Source: Congregibacter brevis (GTDB taxonomy: Bacteria; Pseudomonadota; Gammaproteobacteria; Pseudomonadales; Halieaceae). From it: DNA of 64,000 nucleotides. Made by a program: the position numbers and the translations under genes. The stretch is taken from positions 3,224,001 to 3,288,000 of the forward strand of contig NZ_CP136865.1 in NCBI RefSeq assembly GCF_045689245.1. Direction: 5' to 3'. Positions 8,900 through 17,769 of the stretch are shown here, in pieces. Each line of letters opens with the position of its first letter. The first letter of the stretch is position 1. The notes under the pieces are model-generated. The model saw nothing but the letters and a program-made list of their open reading frames with translations. It had not been told where the DNA came from and did no database searches.

Positions 8900-9388
8900 A
8901 TGACAATTGTTAGAACGCAAGGCCTGCTTAAAGGCATACCACTCATCTTAATGTTGGTGGGCCTCGGCGCCTGCGGACCGCAAGGCGCACAGGATGCCAT
9001 TAGCTTGGATCACAAGGGCGACTGGACCTTCGTGAACTACTGGGCGAAGTGGTGTAAGCCCTGTATCCAAGAAGTACCAGAACTGAATCTATTACATGCC
9101 CGAGAAGGCATCAGAGTACTCGGAGTAAACTACGATGGCGCTGTGGGAGAGGAGCTTCAGGCACAACTTGAAAACCTGAATGTGCAGTTCCCCACGCTCC
9201 CCGAAGACCCTGCGGCACGGTATCAAATTGAACGCCCTCAGGTTTTACCCACAACGCTGGTTATCAACCCCCAGGGTGAGCTGAGTGCAGTTTTGATAGG
9301 GCCGCAAACCGAAGCGTCTCTGTTGAACGCAGCAGGTCTTACAGAAAGCCACGGCGTAACAGGAGGTCATAGCTTGGGGCCCTCTTAA
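8900..9388 (+). CDS. TlpA-like thioredoxin-fold lipoprotein
   Basis: Periplasmic disulfide reductase-like protein. The N-terminal signal peptide ends in a lipobox (VGLGAC, Cys about residue 25). The thioredoxin domain carries the active site WAKWCKPCIQE at about residues 50-60 (CxxC = CKPC) and the cis-proline region RPQVLPTTLVI near residue 113. Total 162 residues fits the TlpA/ResA group. It lies 18 bases downstream of the YihY-type gene and may be cotranscribed. Substrate unknown; cytochrome c apoprotein reduction is one possibility only. Confidence 0.82.
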   Translation: MTIVRTQGLLKGIPLILMLVGLGACGPQGAQDAISLDHKGDWTFVNYWAKWCKPCIQEVPELNLLHAREGIRVLGVNYDGAVGEELQAQLENLNVQFPTLPEDPAARYQIERPQVLPTTLVINPQGELSAVLIGPQTEASLLNAAGLTESHGVTGGHSLGPS

Positions 9389-9391
9389 AAC

Positions 9392-10363
9392 TCAGGGAAT
9401 GAGCAAAGAGGATCCTACCGTGCGCCGCGCTTCCAGCTCCGCATGCGCACGCTGTACCTCAGCCAGAGGGTAACGCTGAGCAACCGTGACCTTAATCCGT
9501 CCATCCAGCACACGATCAAACACAGCCGCCGCGCTCTCTCGCATTTCTTCTTTGCTTGCCACATAGGCCATAAGACTCGGTCGCGTGATAAACAGCGAAC
9601 CGCGCGCCGATAGTTGCTGTAGATCAAAGGGCGGGGGGCTGCCTGAAGCGTTGCCGAAGCTGACCATCATCCCTCTTGGTGCAAGGCAGTCGAGGGAATC
9701 GGTAAACGTAGCGGCGCCAACGCCGTCGTACACAACGGGAAGCATCTTGCCGCGCGTAATCTCTCTAACTTTGCCTACCAGATCCGGCTCGTCGCTCAAA
9801 AAGCAATGTGCGTAGCCGTTGGCCAAGGCGAGCTCACGTTTAGCTTCAGTGCTTACCGTACCTATCACCTCGGCACCCAGTGCCGACGCCCATTGGCCGA
9901 ACAACAGCCCAACGCCACCAGCAGCTGCGGGAAACAGAGTTAGCTGCCCTGACTGCAATGGATAAAGACGCTGAAGCAGATACTCTACGGTAGCCCCCTT
10001 GAGAAGTACCGCGGCGGCGGTATCAAAATCGATACCGTCGGGCAGAGGAACCAGGCGCTCCGCAGGCAGTAAAATAGCTTCGCTATAGGCTCCAAACCCT
10101 GCCGCACAGTAAGCAACTCGATCCCCTACACTAAGATCGACGCCCTCCCCGACGCTTTCAACAACACCTGCGCCCTCGAGACCGATCCCTGTTGGAAGCG
10201 GCAAAGGGTAAAGGCCGCTACGGTGATAAGTGTCGATGTAATTGAGGCCGATGGCCCGGTTAGCCACGCGAACCTGGCCTGGACCAGGAGCGTCGAGCTT
10301 ACTATCGACAAATCTCAGAACCTCGGGCCCACCTACCTCTTGAATCTCTACTACTTTAACCAT
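9392..10363 (-). CDS. NADPH:quinone oxidoreductase (zinc-free MDR family)
   Basis: Cytosolic zeta-crystallin-like one-electron quinone reductase or related MDR enzyme. The N-terminal GroES-like domain (residues 1-125) contains NRAIGLNYIDTYHRSGLY; the Rossmann domain has AAAGGVGLLFGQWASALGA at about residues 145-165. Zinc ligands of alcohol dehydrogenases are absent. Length 323 equals E. coli QorA (327). It stands alone, convergent with the TlpA-like gene with only three bases between stops. Confidence 0.87.
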   Translation of the reverse strand: MVKVVEIQEVGGPEVLRFVDSKLDAPGPGQVRVANRAIGLNYIDTYHRSGLYPLPLPTGIGLEGAGVVESVGEGVDLSVGDRVAYCAAGFGAYSEAILLPAERLVPLPDGIDFDTAAAVLLKGATVEYLLQRLYPLQSGQLTLFPAAAGGVGLLFGQWASALGAEVIGTVSTEAKRELALANGYAHCFLSDEPDLVGKVREITRGKMLPVVYDGVGAATFTDSLDCLAPRGMMVSFGNASGSPPPFDLQQLSARGSLFITRPSLMAYVASKEEMRESAAAVFDRVLDGRIKVTVAQRYPLAEVQRAHAELEARRTVGSSLLIP

Positions 10364-10445
10364 TTAGCTAAACCTCGTCTTTTGGCGCAACGCGTTCAAA
10401 TCACGCGGGAATCCCTACAAAATTCCGTGCACGATTGCTGTTCTT

Positions 10446-10943
10446 TCAAGCGATCGCGTCGTCCATGGCAGACCAACTGGCGCAGCCTTTTTGCCCCGGA
10501 CCAGAAGCGACGCACACTTGAAGCTCTGCGATAAGCTCACCAGCCGATTCTTCGAGCATACGTCCTAGCAGATAGTGCGCAAACTCTTCGACTGTGGCGT
10601 TAACGATCGGCAACAATAAGGTGTCGGAGCGCAGGAACTGTAGTTCTTCGCCATTAAAAACTACACGGTAATTCTCTCCATCTTCTACTACTGACTGATG
10701 AGGCGAGTGCTTAGGCAACACCATGTACTCGTCTAACTCATCACATAACGCCTTTATGCGTCGTTTGTAGACGTTGTAATCTGCAGCAAAGCCGTTGTCA
10801 CCCATGGGAGCTGCGATCATCGCTGACACCGAATAGTTGTGCCCGTGGAGTCGCTCCCGCTCCGTCGCCGAGAAAATCGTGTAATGCGCGGCGGAAAACT
10901 TGTGGCTTTCCTTGTCGATGTACAGTGTTGCAAGACGTTCCAT
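10446..10943 (-). CDS. 6-pyruvoyl-tetrahydropterin synthase / QueD-like protein lacking the usual Cys
   Basis: T-fold enzyme of the PTPS/QueD family. Three zinc histidines are visible: FSAAH (His20) and HGH (His33, His35). In queuosine-pathway QueD a catalytic Cys sits in the CGRLHGH element; here the aligned residues are ERERLHGH, with Arg29 in the Cys place and Glu on both sides. At 165 residues it is longer than QueD (about 120). Upstream of it, divergently, are an SDR and a YhhQ-type queuosine precursor transporter. Fold is secure; the reaction (6-carboxytetrahydropterin, 6-hydroxymethyl-pterin or other) is not. Confidence 0.8.
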   Translation of the reverse strand: MERLATLYIDKESHKFSAAHYTIFSATERERLHGHNYSVSAMIAAPMGDNGFAADYNVYKRRIKALCDELDEYMVLPKHSPHQSVVEDGENYRVVFNGEELQFLRSDTLLLPIVNATVEEFAHYLLGRMLEESAGELIAELQVCVASGPGQKGCASWSAMDDAIA

Positions 10944-11028
10944 CCAAACCCTCTCTTATCACGTATCCTTCGCGTATTCTGTTGTTTAACTGTCATCTTA
11001 CGTACAGAAATTTTCGAGGGAGAATAGC

Positions 11029-11730
11029 ATGACCATTGCAATCATTACCGGGGCGAGCGTGGGTATCGGCGAAGCCACTGCCCGCGCGTTTCAAGACGGT
11101 GGTTACGAGGTCGTTAATCTCTCGCGCAGGGCTTGCAAGGTCTCCGGCGTACATAACCTTCCCTGTGATCTGGCCGATCCGGACAGCATCGGCGACGTCA
11201 TTGATGCGCTGTTAAGCCGCATATCAGGCTTGTCAGAAATCAGCCTGATCCATAATGCCAGCCAGATGCGCAAAGACAGCGCAGATAACTGTGCGGACGA
11301 CAGTCTCAGGGCGGTGATGGAGACCAATGTCATCGCGGCCAACCGTCTCACTCGGGCGCTTCTACCTGGTATGGGTCCGGGAAGCAGCGTGCTATACGTG
11401 GGTTCAACCCTGGCGGAAAAGGCGGTACCCAACACCTTTAGTTATGTGGTTTCCAAGCACGCTCAGTTGGGCATGATGCGTTCTACTTGTCAGGACTTAA
11501 TGGGTTCCGGGATCCACACGGCCATGATCTGTCCAGGGTTCACGGACACAGAGATGCTTAGAAATCATTTAGGGAACGACGAGGCTCTTCTTCAGCAAAT
11601 CGGTGCAATGAACAGCTTCGGACGGCTTATCGAACCGGAAGAAATTGCCGGGGTGCTCCTTTGGGCGCACCGCAACCCAGTCATTAATGGCTCTGTAATG
11701 CATGCCAACCTGGGTCAGCGGGAGAGCTAA
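11029..11730 (+). CDS. Short-chain dehydrogenase/reductase
   Basis: Classical SDR with the NAD(P)-binding motif TGASVGIGEA at residues about 8-17, the HNAS motif at about residue 75 and the active-site Tyr/Lys in SYVVSKHAQ (residues about 138-146). An Arg pair after strand beta2 (LSRRA) suggests NADP preference. Length 233. Preceded by a good ribosome site (gagggag) before ATG 11029. It is divergent from the QueD-like gene and directly followed by the YhhQ-type transporter, so a pteridine or deazapurine-related reduction is possible but unproven. Confidence 0.83.
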   Translation: MTIAIITGASVGIGEATARAFQDGGYEVVNLSRRACKVSGVHNLPCDLADPDSIGDVIDALLSRISGLSEISLIHNASQMRKDSADNCADDSLRAVMETNVIAANRLTRALLPGMGPGSSVLYVGSTLAEKAVPNTFSYVVSKHAQLGMMRSTCQDLMGSGIHTAMICPGFTDTEMLRNHLGNDEALLQQIGAMNSFGRLIEPEEIAGVLLWAHRNPVINGSVMHANLGQRES

Positions 11731-11731
11731 G

Positions 11732-12535
11732 GTGAGCCCCCCCAAGCTTCAAGAACGCCGCGAAAGGGTGTTTATAGTGCTGGCTGGCACCTTTCTTTGC
11801 GCCATGACGCTACTAAACGTCATTGGTATTACGCGTTTTGTACAGCTCGGCCCTATGGCTTTGGCGGTGGGTGTCCTGCCCTACCCCTTAACGTTCCTCT
11901 GCACAGACTTAATTTGCGAGCTGTACGGAAAAGCACGAGCCAACTTTTTGGTCAGCGTGGGCCTGGGGCTCAATTTCTTGATCCTCTTTGTGCTATTCCT
12001 GGGTAACAGCATTCCCTCAGTACCCGCCGATGCCATGCCTCCATGGCAAATCATTCAGTTAGCGGCACCGGTGGCACTTCCAAACGGCGACGTAGTGGAG
12101 AGCAGTATCGGCCTCTACCAGCTAATCTATGCAACGACCTCGGGCGCGGTGTTCGCCTCTATGCTCGCCTATATTGCGGCGCAGTATTGCGACGTGCAGC
12201 TCTTCCACTTCTGGAAGCGCGTAACCAAAGGGAAACACCTTTGGATACGCAACAATTTCAGTACGCTGATGAGCCAAATGGTCGACTCGGTGATGGTTGT
12301 TACGGTGACCTTTGGCGCGGCCTATTTTCGCGGCGACGTAACTACCAAAGCTCTGGCTATTCTGGTGGGGAGCAATTATCTGTTCAAAGCCTGCGTAGCA
12401 CTATTGGATACGGGTCCATTCTACCTCGCGGTACATTACTTGCGCCGTTACTTGCAGCTAGAGGAAGGCAACTATGCCTCCGCGGAACACGCTCTGCATA
12501 CAGCTGAAAACCCCGCAAGAGATACGCAAGCTTAA
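11732..12535 (+). CDS. VUT/YhhQ family queuosine precursor transporter
   Basis: Polytopic inner-membrane protein of the vitamin uptake (VUT, formerly DUF165) family; E. coli YhhQ imports queuosine precursors preQ0/preQ1. Six hydrophobic segments are visible and the family motif PYPLTFLCTDLICELYGK lies near residue 50. I place the start at GTG 11732, one base after the SDR stop with a GGAG ribosome site inside the SDR end; an ATG at 11702 would overlap the SDR by 29 bases. 267 residues, C-terminal hydrophilic tail. Its last codons overlap those of the convergent dehydrogenase gene. Confidence 0.83.
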   Translation: MSPPKLQERRERVFIVLAGTFLCAMTLLNVIGITRFVQLGPMALAVGVLPYPLTFLCTDLICELYGKARANFLVSVGLGLNFLILFVLFLGNSIPSVPADAMPPWQIIQLAAPVALPNGDVVESSIGLYQLIYATTSGAVFASMLAYIAAQYCDVQLFHFWKRVTKGKHLWIRNNFSTLMSQMVDSVMVVTVTFGAAYFRGDVTTKALAILVGSNYLFKACVALLDTGPFYLAVHYLRRYLQLEEGNYASAEHALHTAENPARDTQA

Positions 12536-13605
12536 GCGACGCTGCGCAGACCTTCCTCTGCAGACTTTGCAGACTGGCGCAAAATTTCGCCCGCTAGCTC
12601 TTCCGCAATCTCACCCGTAGGACGATGGCATCGGTCTGCGCGCTCGAGAACTTCACCAAGACGATCGCCAATGCTCTCAATATGGGCGTTCAGCGTACTG
12701 CGCTCCAAAGCGGCGCGCTGATAGTGCACATCGATAATGCCACCGGCGTTGATCAAAAAATCGGGACAATACAGAATGCCGCGGTCTACAAGTCTTGCGC
12801 CGTCTTCAATTTCTCGTAACTGATTGTTCGCAGCGCCGGCCACAATCCCCGCGCGAAGACGGCTAATGCTCTGTGCGTTCAAAGCACCACCCAAGGCACA
12901 GGGCGCGATCACATCCACATCCGAGAAAAGTATGTCGTCGACCGATACGGGCACTACCCCCAATTCGGATTCTGCCCTGGCCAGGTTGTCGGGATTAATA
13001 TCTGAAGCCAAAACTTGAGCGCCGGCGTTCAAAAGCATCTCCGCCAGCGCGTAACCTACGTGCCCCAAACCCTGAACAGCAATGCGAACGCCTTGTAAGT
13101 TATTCGCTCCCAAACGATGGGCCAGCGCTCTTCGAATAGCCACAAAAACCCCGCGGGCTGTGCTTGGCGAGGGATCACCTCCATGTTCCGTTGCAGCAAA
13201 ACCACTGACGAACTGCGTGTACTGACTCATCGCTCTAAGGTCCGCTACGGAGGTTCCAGAGTCTTCAGCCGCTATGTAACGACCACCTAAACTGTCAATA
13301 AACCCTGCCATAGCTCGCCACAGTTCGGGGCTTTTGTCATTCTTCGGGTCACCAATAATTACCGACTTACCACCACCCAAGGGGAGACCCGCAAGCGCAG
13401 ACTTATAGGTCATGCCCCGCGAGAGGCGTAGCACATCATCAAGAGCCTCCGCTTCACAGGCGTAGGGGTACATGCGGCACCCTCCAACAGCGGCCCCAAG
13501 GCGTGTGTCGTGAACTGCGATAATTGCGCGCAGACCGCTATTGCGATCTGATGCGAACACCAGCTGCTCGTGACCATCGAATGAAGGGGCGCTAAATACT
13601 GCCAT
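12532..13605 (-). CDS. Leu/Glu/Phe/Val family amino-acid dehydrogenase
   Basis: NAD-dependent oxidative deaminase of branched-chain or aromatic amino acids. The N-terminal catalytic domain has GCRMYPYACEAEALDDVLRL and the Lys-containing GGGKSVIIGDP segment; the Rossmann domain has VQGLGHVGYALAEMLL near residue 180. Start chosen at ATG 13605 (MAVFSAPSFDG), giving 357 residues, as in leucine dehydrogenases (about 350-365). It follows the ferredoxin oxidoreductase gene by 37 bases on the same strand: the dehydrogenase would make 2-oxoacids that the oxidoreductase then decarboxylates. Exact amino acid undetermined. Confidence 0.87.
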   Translation of the reverse strand: MAVFSAPSFDGHEQLVFASDRNSGLRAIIAVHDTRLGAAVGGCRMYPYACEAEALDDVLRLSRGMTYKSALAGLPLGGGKSVIIGDPKNDKSPELWRAMAGFIDSLGGRYIAAEDSGTSVADLRAMSQYTQFVSGFAATEHGGDPSPSTARGVFVAIRRALAHRLGANNLQGVRIAVQGLGHVGYALAEMLLNAGAQVLASDINPDNLARAESELGVVPVSVDDILFSDVDVIAPCALGGALNAQSISRLRAGIVAGAANNQLREIEDGARLVDRGILYCPDFLINAGGIIDVHYQRAALERSTLNAHIESIGDRLGEVLERADRCHRPTGEIAEELAGEILRQSAKSAEEGLRSVA

Positions 13606-13642
13606 GGAACCGTTCCTTATTATTAGTGTGCCTGGACAACGT

Positions 13643-16600
13643 TTAAGCCGCCTCAACGATCTGGACGATGTCTTCCTGTCCCTCTAAACGAGTCAGCAAG
13701 GTTGATTGGCGCAGTGCCAATTGATCGCGATTTCGGTCTTTCACATGACCAAAGCCTCGCAGCTGCTGAGGCAAGGCCAACAGTTCGCGGAGCAACTCAT
13801 ACTCCGAATTACCTTTGGCATTCGCTATGTGAGAATTCAGCGACACGATGAGAGACTCATAGTCTTTAATATCCTGCCGTTCCTGACGGCGCTCAGCTGT
13901 ATAACCAAAGACATCCAAGGCGGTACCCCGGAAGCGTCTCAGCGGCGCTAGAAAGCGAAATGCCGTTAGCATCCACGGGCCAAACTCAGTTTTCTGAAGT
14001 TCTCCAGAGTGAGGATCGCGCTTACTCAATAAAGGCGGAGCCATGTTAAAGCGCAGGGTGTAGTCACCTTCGAACTTTGCCGCCACTTTGGCTAAAAACG
14101 CCGGATCGCTATAAAGCCTGGCAACTTCATACTCATCCTTGTAAGCCATTAGTTTGTAAAGGGACTTCGCAGCGGTCGCAGTCAGAGAGTTCTCACTCTC
14201 ACAACACTGATCCACCGACTGCACCGCCTTGAGTATGTCGCGGTAGCGTTGAGCATAGCCCGCATCCTGATAGTCCACGAGACGCGCCGCACGATCTTCA
14301 ATGAGCTCCGCCGTGGAAAGCTGGGCCAAGGCCGTTTTTTCCGGGAGGAGCGCGAGCACCTGTTCAGGACGATTGGCATAGCGACGGCCGTACACGAAGG
14401 CCTGCTTATTAAACTCTACCGCTACACCATTTAGTTCAATCGCTCGCTCCAGCGACGCCGCCGCTACGGGCACCAGCCCCCTCTGCCACGCGTACCCCAG
14501 AAGAAACAGATTGCTGGCGATCGTGTCACCCATCAGCGCAGTCGCTATGCGGCTGGAATCCAGAAAATGGCAATCAACATCGCCCACTTCCTCAAGCACT
14601 CGCTGCTTCATCGTATCCGTGGGAAAACGTGCATCGGGATTGAGTATGAAACTTGCCGTGGGCACCTCAGCATCGTTTACTACGGCGTGAGTGCGTCCGT
14701 GCGCCACCTTGCCCATCGCTTCATAGGTAGTCGTCACAACCAGATCGCAGCCCAACAGTAAGTCAGCTTCACCGGCGGGTATCCGCACTGCCATGATGTC
14801 GTCTTGATCATTGGCAACACGTACATGCGAGACCACAGCGCCGAACTTTTGGGCTAACCCAGTCTGATTCATCGTGGCGCAACCCTTGCCTTCGATGTGT
14901 GCCGCCATGGCTACCAGTGATGTAATGGTTAACACACCGGTTCCGCCTACCCCAGTGACCACTGTATTCCAAGGACGGTCGTTCAGGTCCGGAAGCTGGG
15001 GCTCGGGCAGTGGGTCAAACATCATCTGCGTTGTGTCTACGCGGCTTGGCTTACGTAGGCCGCCACCGGTGACCGTGACAAAGCTCGGGCAGAACCCGCG
15101 ATTGCAGCTGTAGTCTTTATTGCATGCGCTTTGATCTATTTGGCGTTTGCGACCGAGTTCGGTTTCTTTTGGCACGATAGAAAGGCAGTTGGATTTTACG
15201 GAGCAGTCTCCACAGCCCTCGCAAACAGCATCATTGATAAACAAACGCTTGGCCGGATCTTCGATACTGCCTTTCTTTCGGCGTCGACGCTTTTCTGCGG
15301 CGCAAGTCTGCTGATAGACGATCACTGTCGCCCCGGGGACCTCACGCAGCTCACGCTGCAAAGCGTCCATTTCATCTCGATGATGCAGGCTCAGTCCGCC
15401 TACCGCCGGCAAATGACCGCGCCACTGCGCAGGTTCGTCACTGACTAGTGCGATGCGCTGGACGCCCTCACCGTGAAGTTGTTTCAACAAATCAGGCACT
15501 GATAGAGAGCCGTCGATGGGCTGACCTCCAGTCATTGCTACGGCGTCGTTATAGAGAATTTTGTAGGTGATATTTACGCCGGAGGCTACGGCGGCGCGCA
15601 CGGCGAGAATACCGGAATGAAAATAAGTACCGTCACCCAGGTTCTGGAACACGTGGTCGGTATCCGTGAACGGGGCCTGGCCTATCCATGTAACACCTTC
15701 ACCCCCCATTTGCGTGAAGGTCAACGTGGGGCGATCAGGCATCCAGGTCGCCATGTAGTGACATCCGATACCACCCATTGCTCGGCTACCATCAGGCAAC
15801 TGTGTCGACGTATTGTGGGGACACCCGGAGCAAAAGTGCGGAACCCGTTCTGCGACTTCTGCGGGACGCGCCAGCGACAGCTCCTTGCTCTCGATCCATC
15901 GGATACGCTCGTCCATCACGGTCGAGTGATAAAAACGTTTAATGCGCGAGGCAACCGCGAGTGCGACCTTGGCGGGAGTGAGCTCGCCAAGGTTAGGCAG
16001 GAGATCTTTACCTGTCTCGTCAAACTCACCGATCACTCGTGGGCGCGCTGCCACCGGATAGTTGTAAAGCTGTCCCGTAAGCTGGTCCTCGATGATCGAA
16101 CGCTTTTCTTCAACGACAAGGATTTCCTCGAGACCATCGGCGAAATCGTGTGTCGCCTGGGGCTCTAATGGCCAGGGCATACCCACCTTGTAGACGCGCA
16201 AACCAATCTCGGCTGCAACCGCCGCACTAATACCCATGTCGTCCAGGGCCTGCATGACGTCCAGGTAGGCTTTGCCTGAGGTGATGATGCCAAAGCGCGC
16301 CTTTGGGCTGTCGAGAACAACCTTGTTCAGGCCGTTCACCCTTGCAAACTCGCGAGCCGCGTAGATTTTGTAACGATTGAGACGCTCTTCCTGCTCCATG
16401 GGCTGGTCAGGCCAGCGCGCATGAACCCCTCCCTCGGGCAATTCAAAGCCCTCGGGAATCACGACCTGAATTCGTGAGGCGTCCAGATCTGCCGAAATCG
16501 CCGAATCCATATTCTCGGTAATCGCTTTAAGCGCTACCCAGCAGCCCGAGTAACGCGACAGTTCCCAGCCATAGACCCCAAGATCCAATACTTCTTGAAC

Positions 16601-17155
16601 ATTCGAAGGGCTAAGAACAGGAATAGATGCGGCGATGAAGTCGTGCTCGGACTGGTGAGGCAGAGTCGAAGACTTGCAAGCATGGTCGTCACCAGCAACG
16701 GCGAGGACGCCGCCAAATTTTGACGTGCCCGCCGCATTGGCATGCTTGAACACATCCATACTACGGTCGACGCCTGGTCCCTTGCCGTACCACATGGAGA
16801 ACACGCCGTCGTAGCGGGCGCCAGAAAAGAGGTTAGTTTGCTGACTTCCCCATACAGCCGTAGCGGCAAGCTCTTCGTTGATTCCCGGTTGAAAGTGCAC
16901 GTTGTGCGGCTCAAGCCAGCGACGGGCTTTCCAAAACGCCTGGTCAACGCCTCCGAGCGGAGATCCTCGATAACCAGATACGAATGCCGCTGTGTTGAGC
17001 CCACGGTGCCGATCACGCTGATGCTGGAGCATCGGTAGGCGCACGAGCGCCTCGATGCCGGTCATGTACGCCCGATCAACATCGAGCGCATATTTGTCGT
17101 CCAAGCTGACGTCTTGCCTGAGCTTCTTGGAGCCGTGAACAGTCTGGTTAGCCAT
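13643..17155 (-). CDS. Fused indolepyruvate:ferredoxin oxidoreductase family protein
   Basis: Single 1170-residue chain joining the TPP-binding (IorA-like) and gamma (IorB-like) halves, oxidatively decarboxylating aryl- or branched 2-oxoacids to acyl-CoA with ferredoxin as acceptor. The TPP domain (residues about 400-620) has HFCSGCPHNTST and the GGIGCH segment; a cysteine cluster follows (CEGCGDCSVKSNCLS, then CNKDYSCNRGFCP, residues about 640-700) for Fe-S clusters; the gamma domain starts near 725 with VTGVGGTGVLTITSLVAMA. Such fused forms are usual in aerobic proteobacteria. Regulated presumably by the divergent AsnC-type gene. Confidence 0.92.
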   Translation of the reverse strand: MANQTVHGSKKLRQDVSLDDKYALDVDRAYMTGIEALVRLPMLQHQRDRHRGLNTAAFVSGYRGSPLGGVDQAFWKARRWLEPHNVHFQPGINEELAATAVWGSQQTNLFSGARYDGVFSMWYGKGPGVDRSMDVFKHANAAGTSKFGGVLAVAGDDHACKSSTLPHQSEHDFIAASIPVLSPSNVQEVLDLGVYGWELSRYSGCWVALKAITENMDSAISADLDASRIQVVIPEGFELPEGGVHARWPDQPMEQEERLNRYKIYAAREFARVNGLNKVVLDSPKARFGIITSGKAYLDVMQALDDMGISAAVAAEIGLRVYKVGMPWPLEPQATHDFADGLEEILVVEEKRSIIEDQLTGQLYNYPVAARPRVIGEFDETGKDLLPNLGELTPAKVALAVASRIKRFYHSTVMDERIRWIESKELSLARPAEVAERVPHFCSGCPHNTSTQLPDGSRAMGGIGCHYMATWMPDRPTLTFTQMGGEGVTWIGQAPFTDTDHVFQNLGDGTYFHSGILAVRAAVASGVNITYKILYNDAVAMTGGQPIDGSLSVPDLLKQLHGEGVQRIALVSDEPAQWRGHLPAVGGLSLHHRDEMDALQRELREVPGATVIVYQQTCAAEKRRRRKKGSIEDPAKRLFINDAVCEGCGDCSVKSNCLSIVPKETELGRKRQIDQSACNKDYSCNRGFCPSFVTVTGGGLRKPSRVDTTQMMFDPLPEPQLPDLNDRPWNTVVTGVGGTGVLTITSLVAMAAHIEGKGCATMNQTGLAQKFGAVVSHVRVANDQDDIMAVRIPAGEADLLLGCDLVVTTTYEAMGKVAHGRTHAVVNDAEVPTASFILNPDARFPTDTMKQRVLEEVGDVDCHFLDSSRIATALMGDTIASNLFLLGYAWQRGLVPVAAASLERAIELNGVAVEFNKQAFVYGRRYANRPEQVLALLPEKTALAQLSTAELIEDRAARLVDYQDAGYAQRYRDILKAVQSVDQCCESENSLTATAAKSLYKLMAYKDEYEVARLYSDPAFLAKVAAKFEGDYTLRFNMAPPLLSKRDPHSGELQKTEFGPWMLTAFRFLAPLRRFRGTALDVFGYTAERRQERQDIKDYESLIVSLNSHIANAKGNSEYELLRELLALPQQLRGFGHVKDRNRDQLALRQSTLLTRLEGQEDIVQIVEAA

Positions 17156-17192
17156 CGGTGAACCCTGCTTTTTTATGCTCGAAAATTCTAAG

Positions 17193-17210
17193 GTAAATAA
17201 AAGGATTTAC
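17193..17210. promoter_or_regulatory. Inverted repeat in the ior/asnC-type divergent promoter
   Basis: A perfect 6-bp inverted repeat with a 6-base spacer (GTAAATAAAAGGATTTAC) lies in the AT-rich 121-base gap between the oxidoreductase gene and the divergent Lrp/AsnC regulator gene. Lrp-family regulators often bind AT-rich palindromes beside their own gene, so this is a candidate operator. The flanking stretch to 17255 is AT-rich and could hold both promoters. Confidence 0.4.
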
Positions 17211-17276
17211 TATGCTATTTTACTGTCGACTCTCCGTATATTTAGATAAAATATGCGCAATACATTGTGAAAGCAC

Positions 17277-17759
17277 ATGATTATGTCTGAAAAGCTGGAT
17301 AACACAGATTTAGCGATTCTCGACTTACTTCAGAACGACTGTAGTTTGAGTACCGCCGCCATCGCCGAGCGGGTAAACCTCTCCCAGTCACCCTGCTGGC
17401 GAAGAATTAGCCGACTCGAGGAGCGCGGACTGATCCGTGAGCGAGTAGCACTGCTGGATCGTCAGGCACTGGGTATGGATGTTGTCGTGTTTGCCACGGT
17501 TAATCTCACTGCCACCGGCCGCCAAAATCTACTCAGCTTTGAAGAGGACATAGTCCGCTATCCCGAGGTGATCGAGTGCTACACCATGACGGGAATTTGG
17601 GATTACCTGTTGAAAATCGTTACGCGTGATGTGCGCCACTACGAGCAGTTTGTGCGGGAAACTCTGAGTGCCAATCCCGATCTGCGGGAATTGCATTCAC
17701 ACATGGCGGTGACCGAAATCAAAAACAGTACGTCGCTGCCTCTGCAAACACAGGGCTAA
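17277..17759 (+). CDS. Lrp/AsnC family transcriptional regulator
   Basis: 160-residue DNA-binding regulator. The N-terminal helix-turn-helix is IAERVNLSQSPCWRRISRLE (residues about 24-43); the C-terminal RAM/AsnC ligand domain follows with VIECYTMTGIWDYLLKI at about residue 100. ATG at 17277 or, two codons on, ATG at 17283 could start it. Divergent from the ferredoxin oxidoreductase/dehydrogenase pair, so probably senses an amino acid and controls that catabolic unit. Confidence 0.88.
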   Translation: MIMSEKLDNTDLAILDLLQNDCSLSTAAIAERVNLSQSPCWRRISRLEERGLIRERVALLDRQALGMDVVVFATVNLTATGRQNLLSFEEDIVRYPEVIECYTMTGIWDYLLKIVTRDVRHYEQFVRETLSANPDLRELHSHMAVTEIKNSTSLPLQTQG

Positions 17760-17769
17760 CTCGCAGTAC

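Noticed and set aside
15617..16168. 183-residue frame antisense to the ferredoxin oxidoreductase gene
   Set aside because: Cys/Arg/His-rich composition typical of a shadow frame; the opposite strand has intact TPP and Fe-S motifs.
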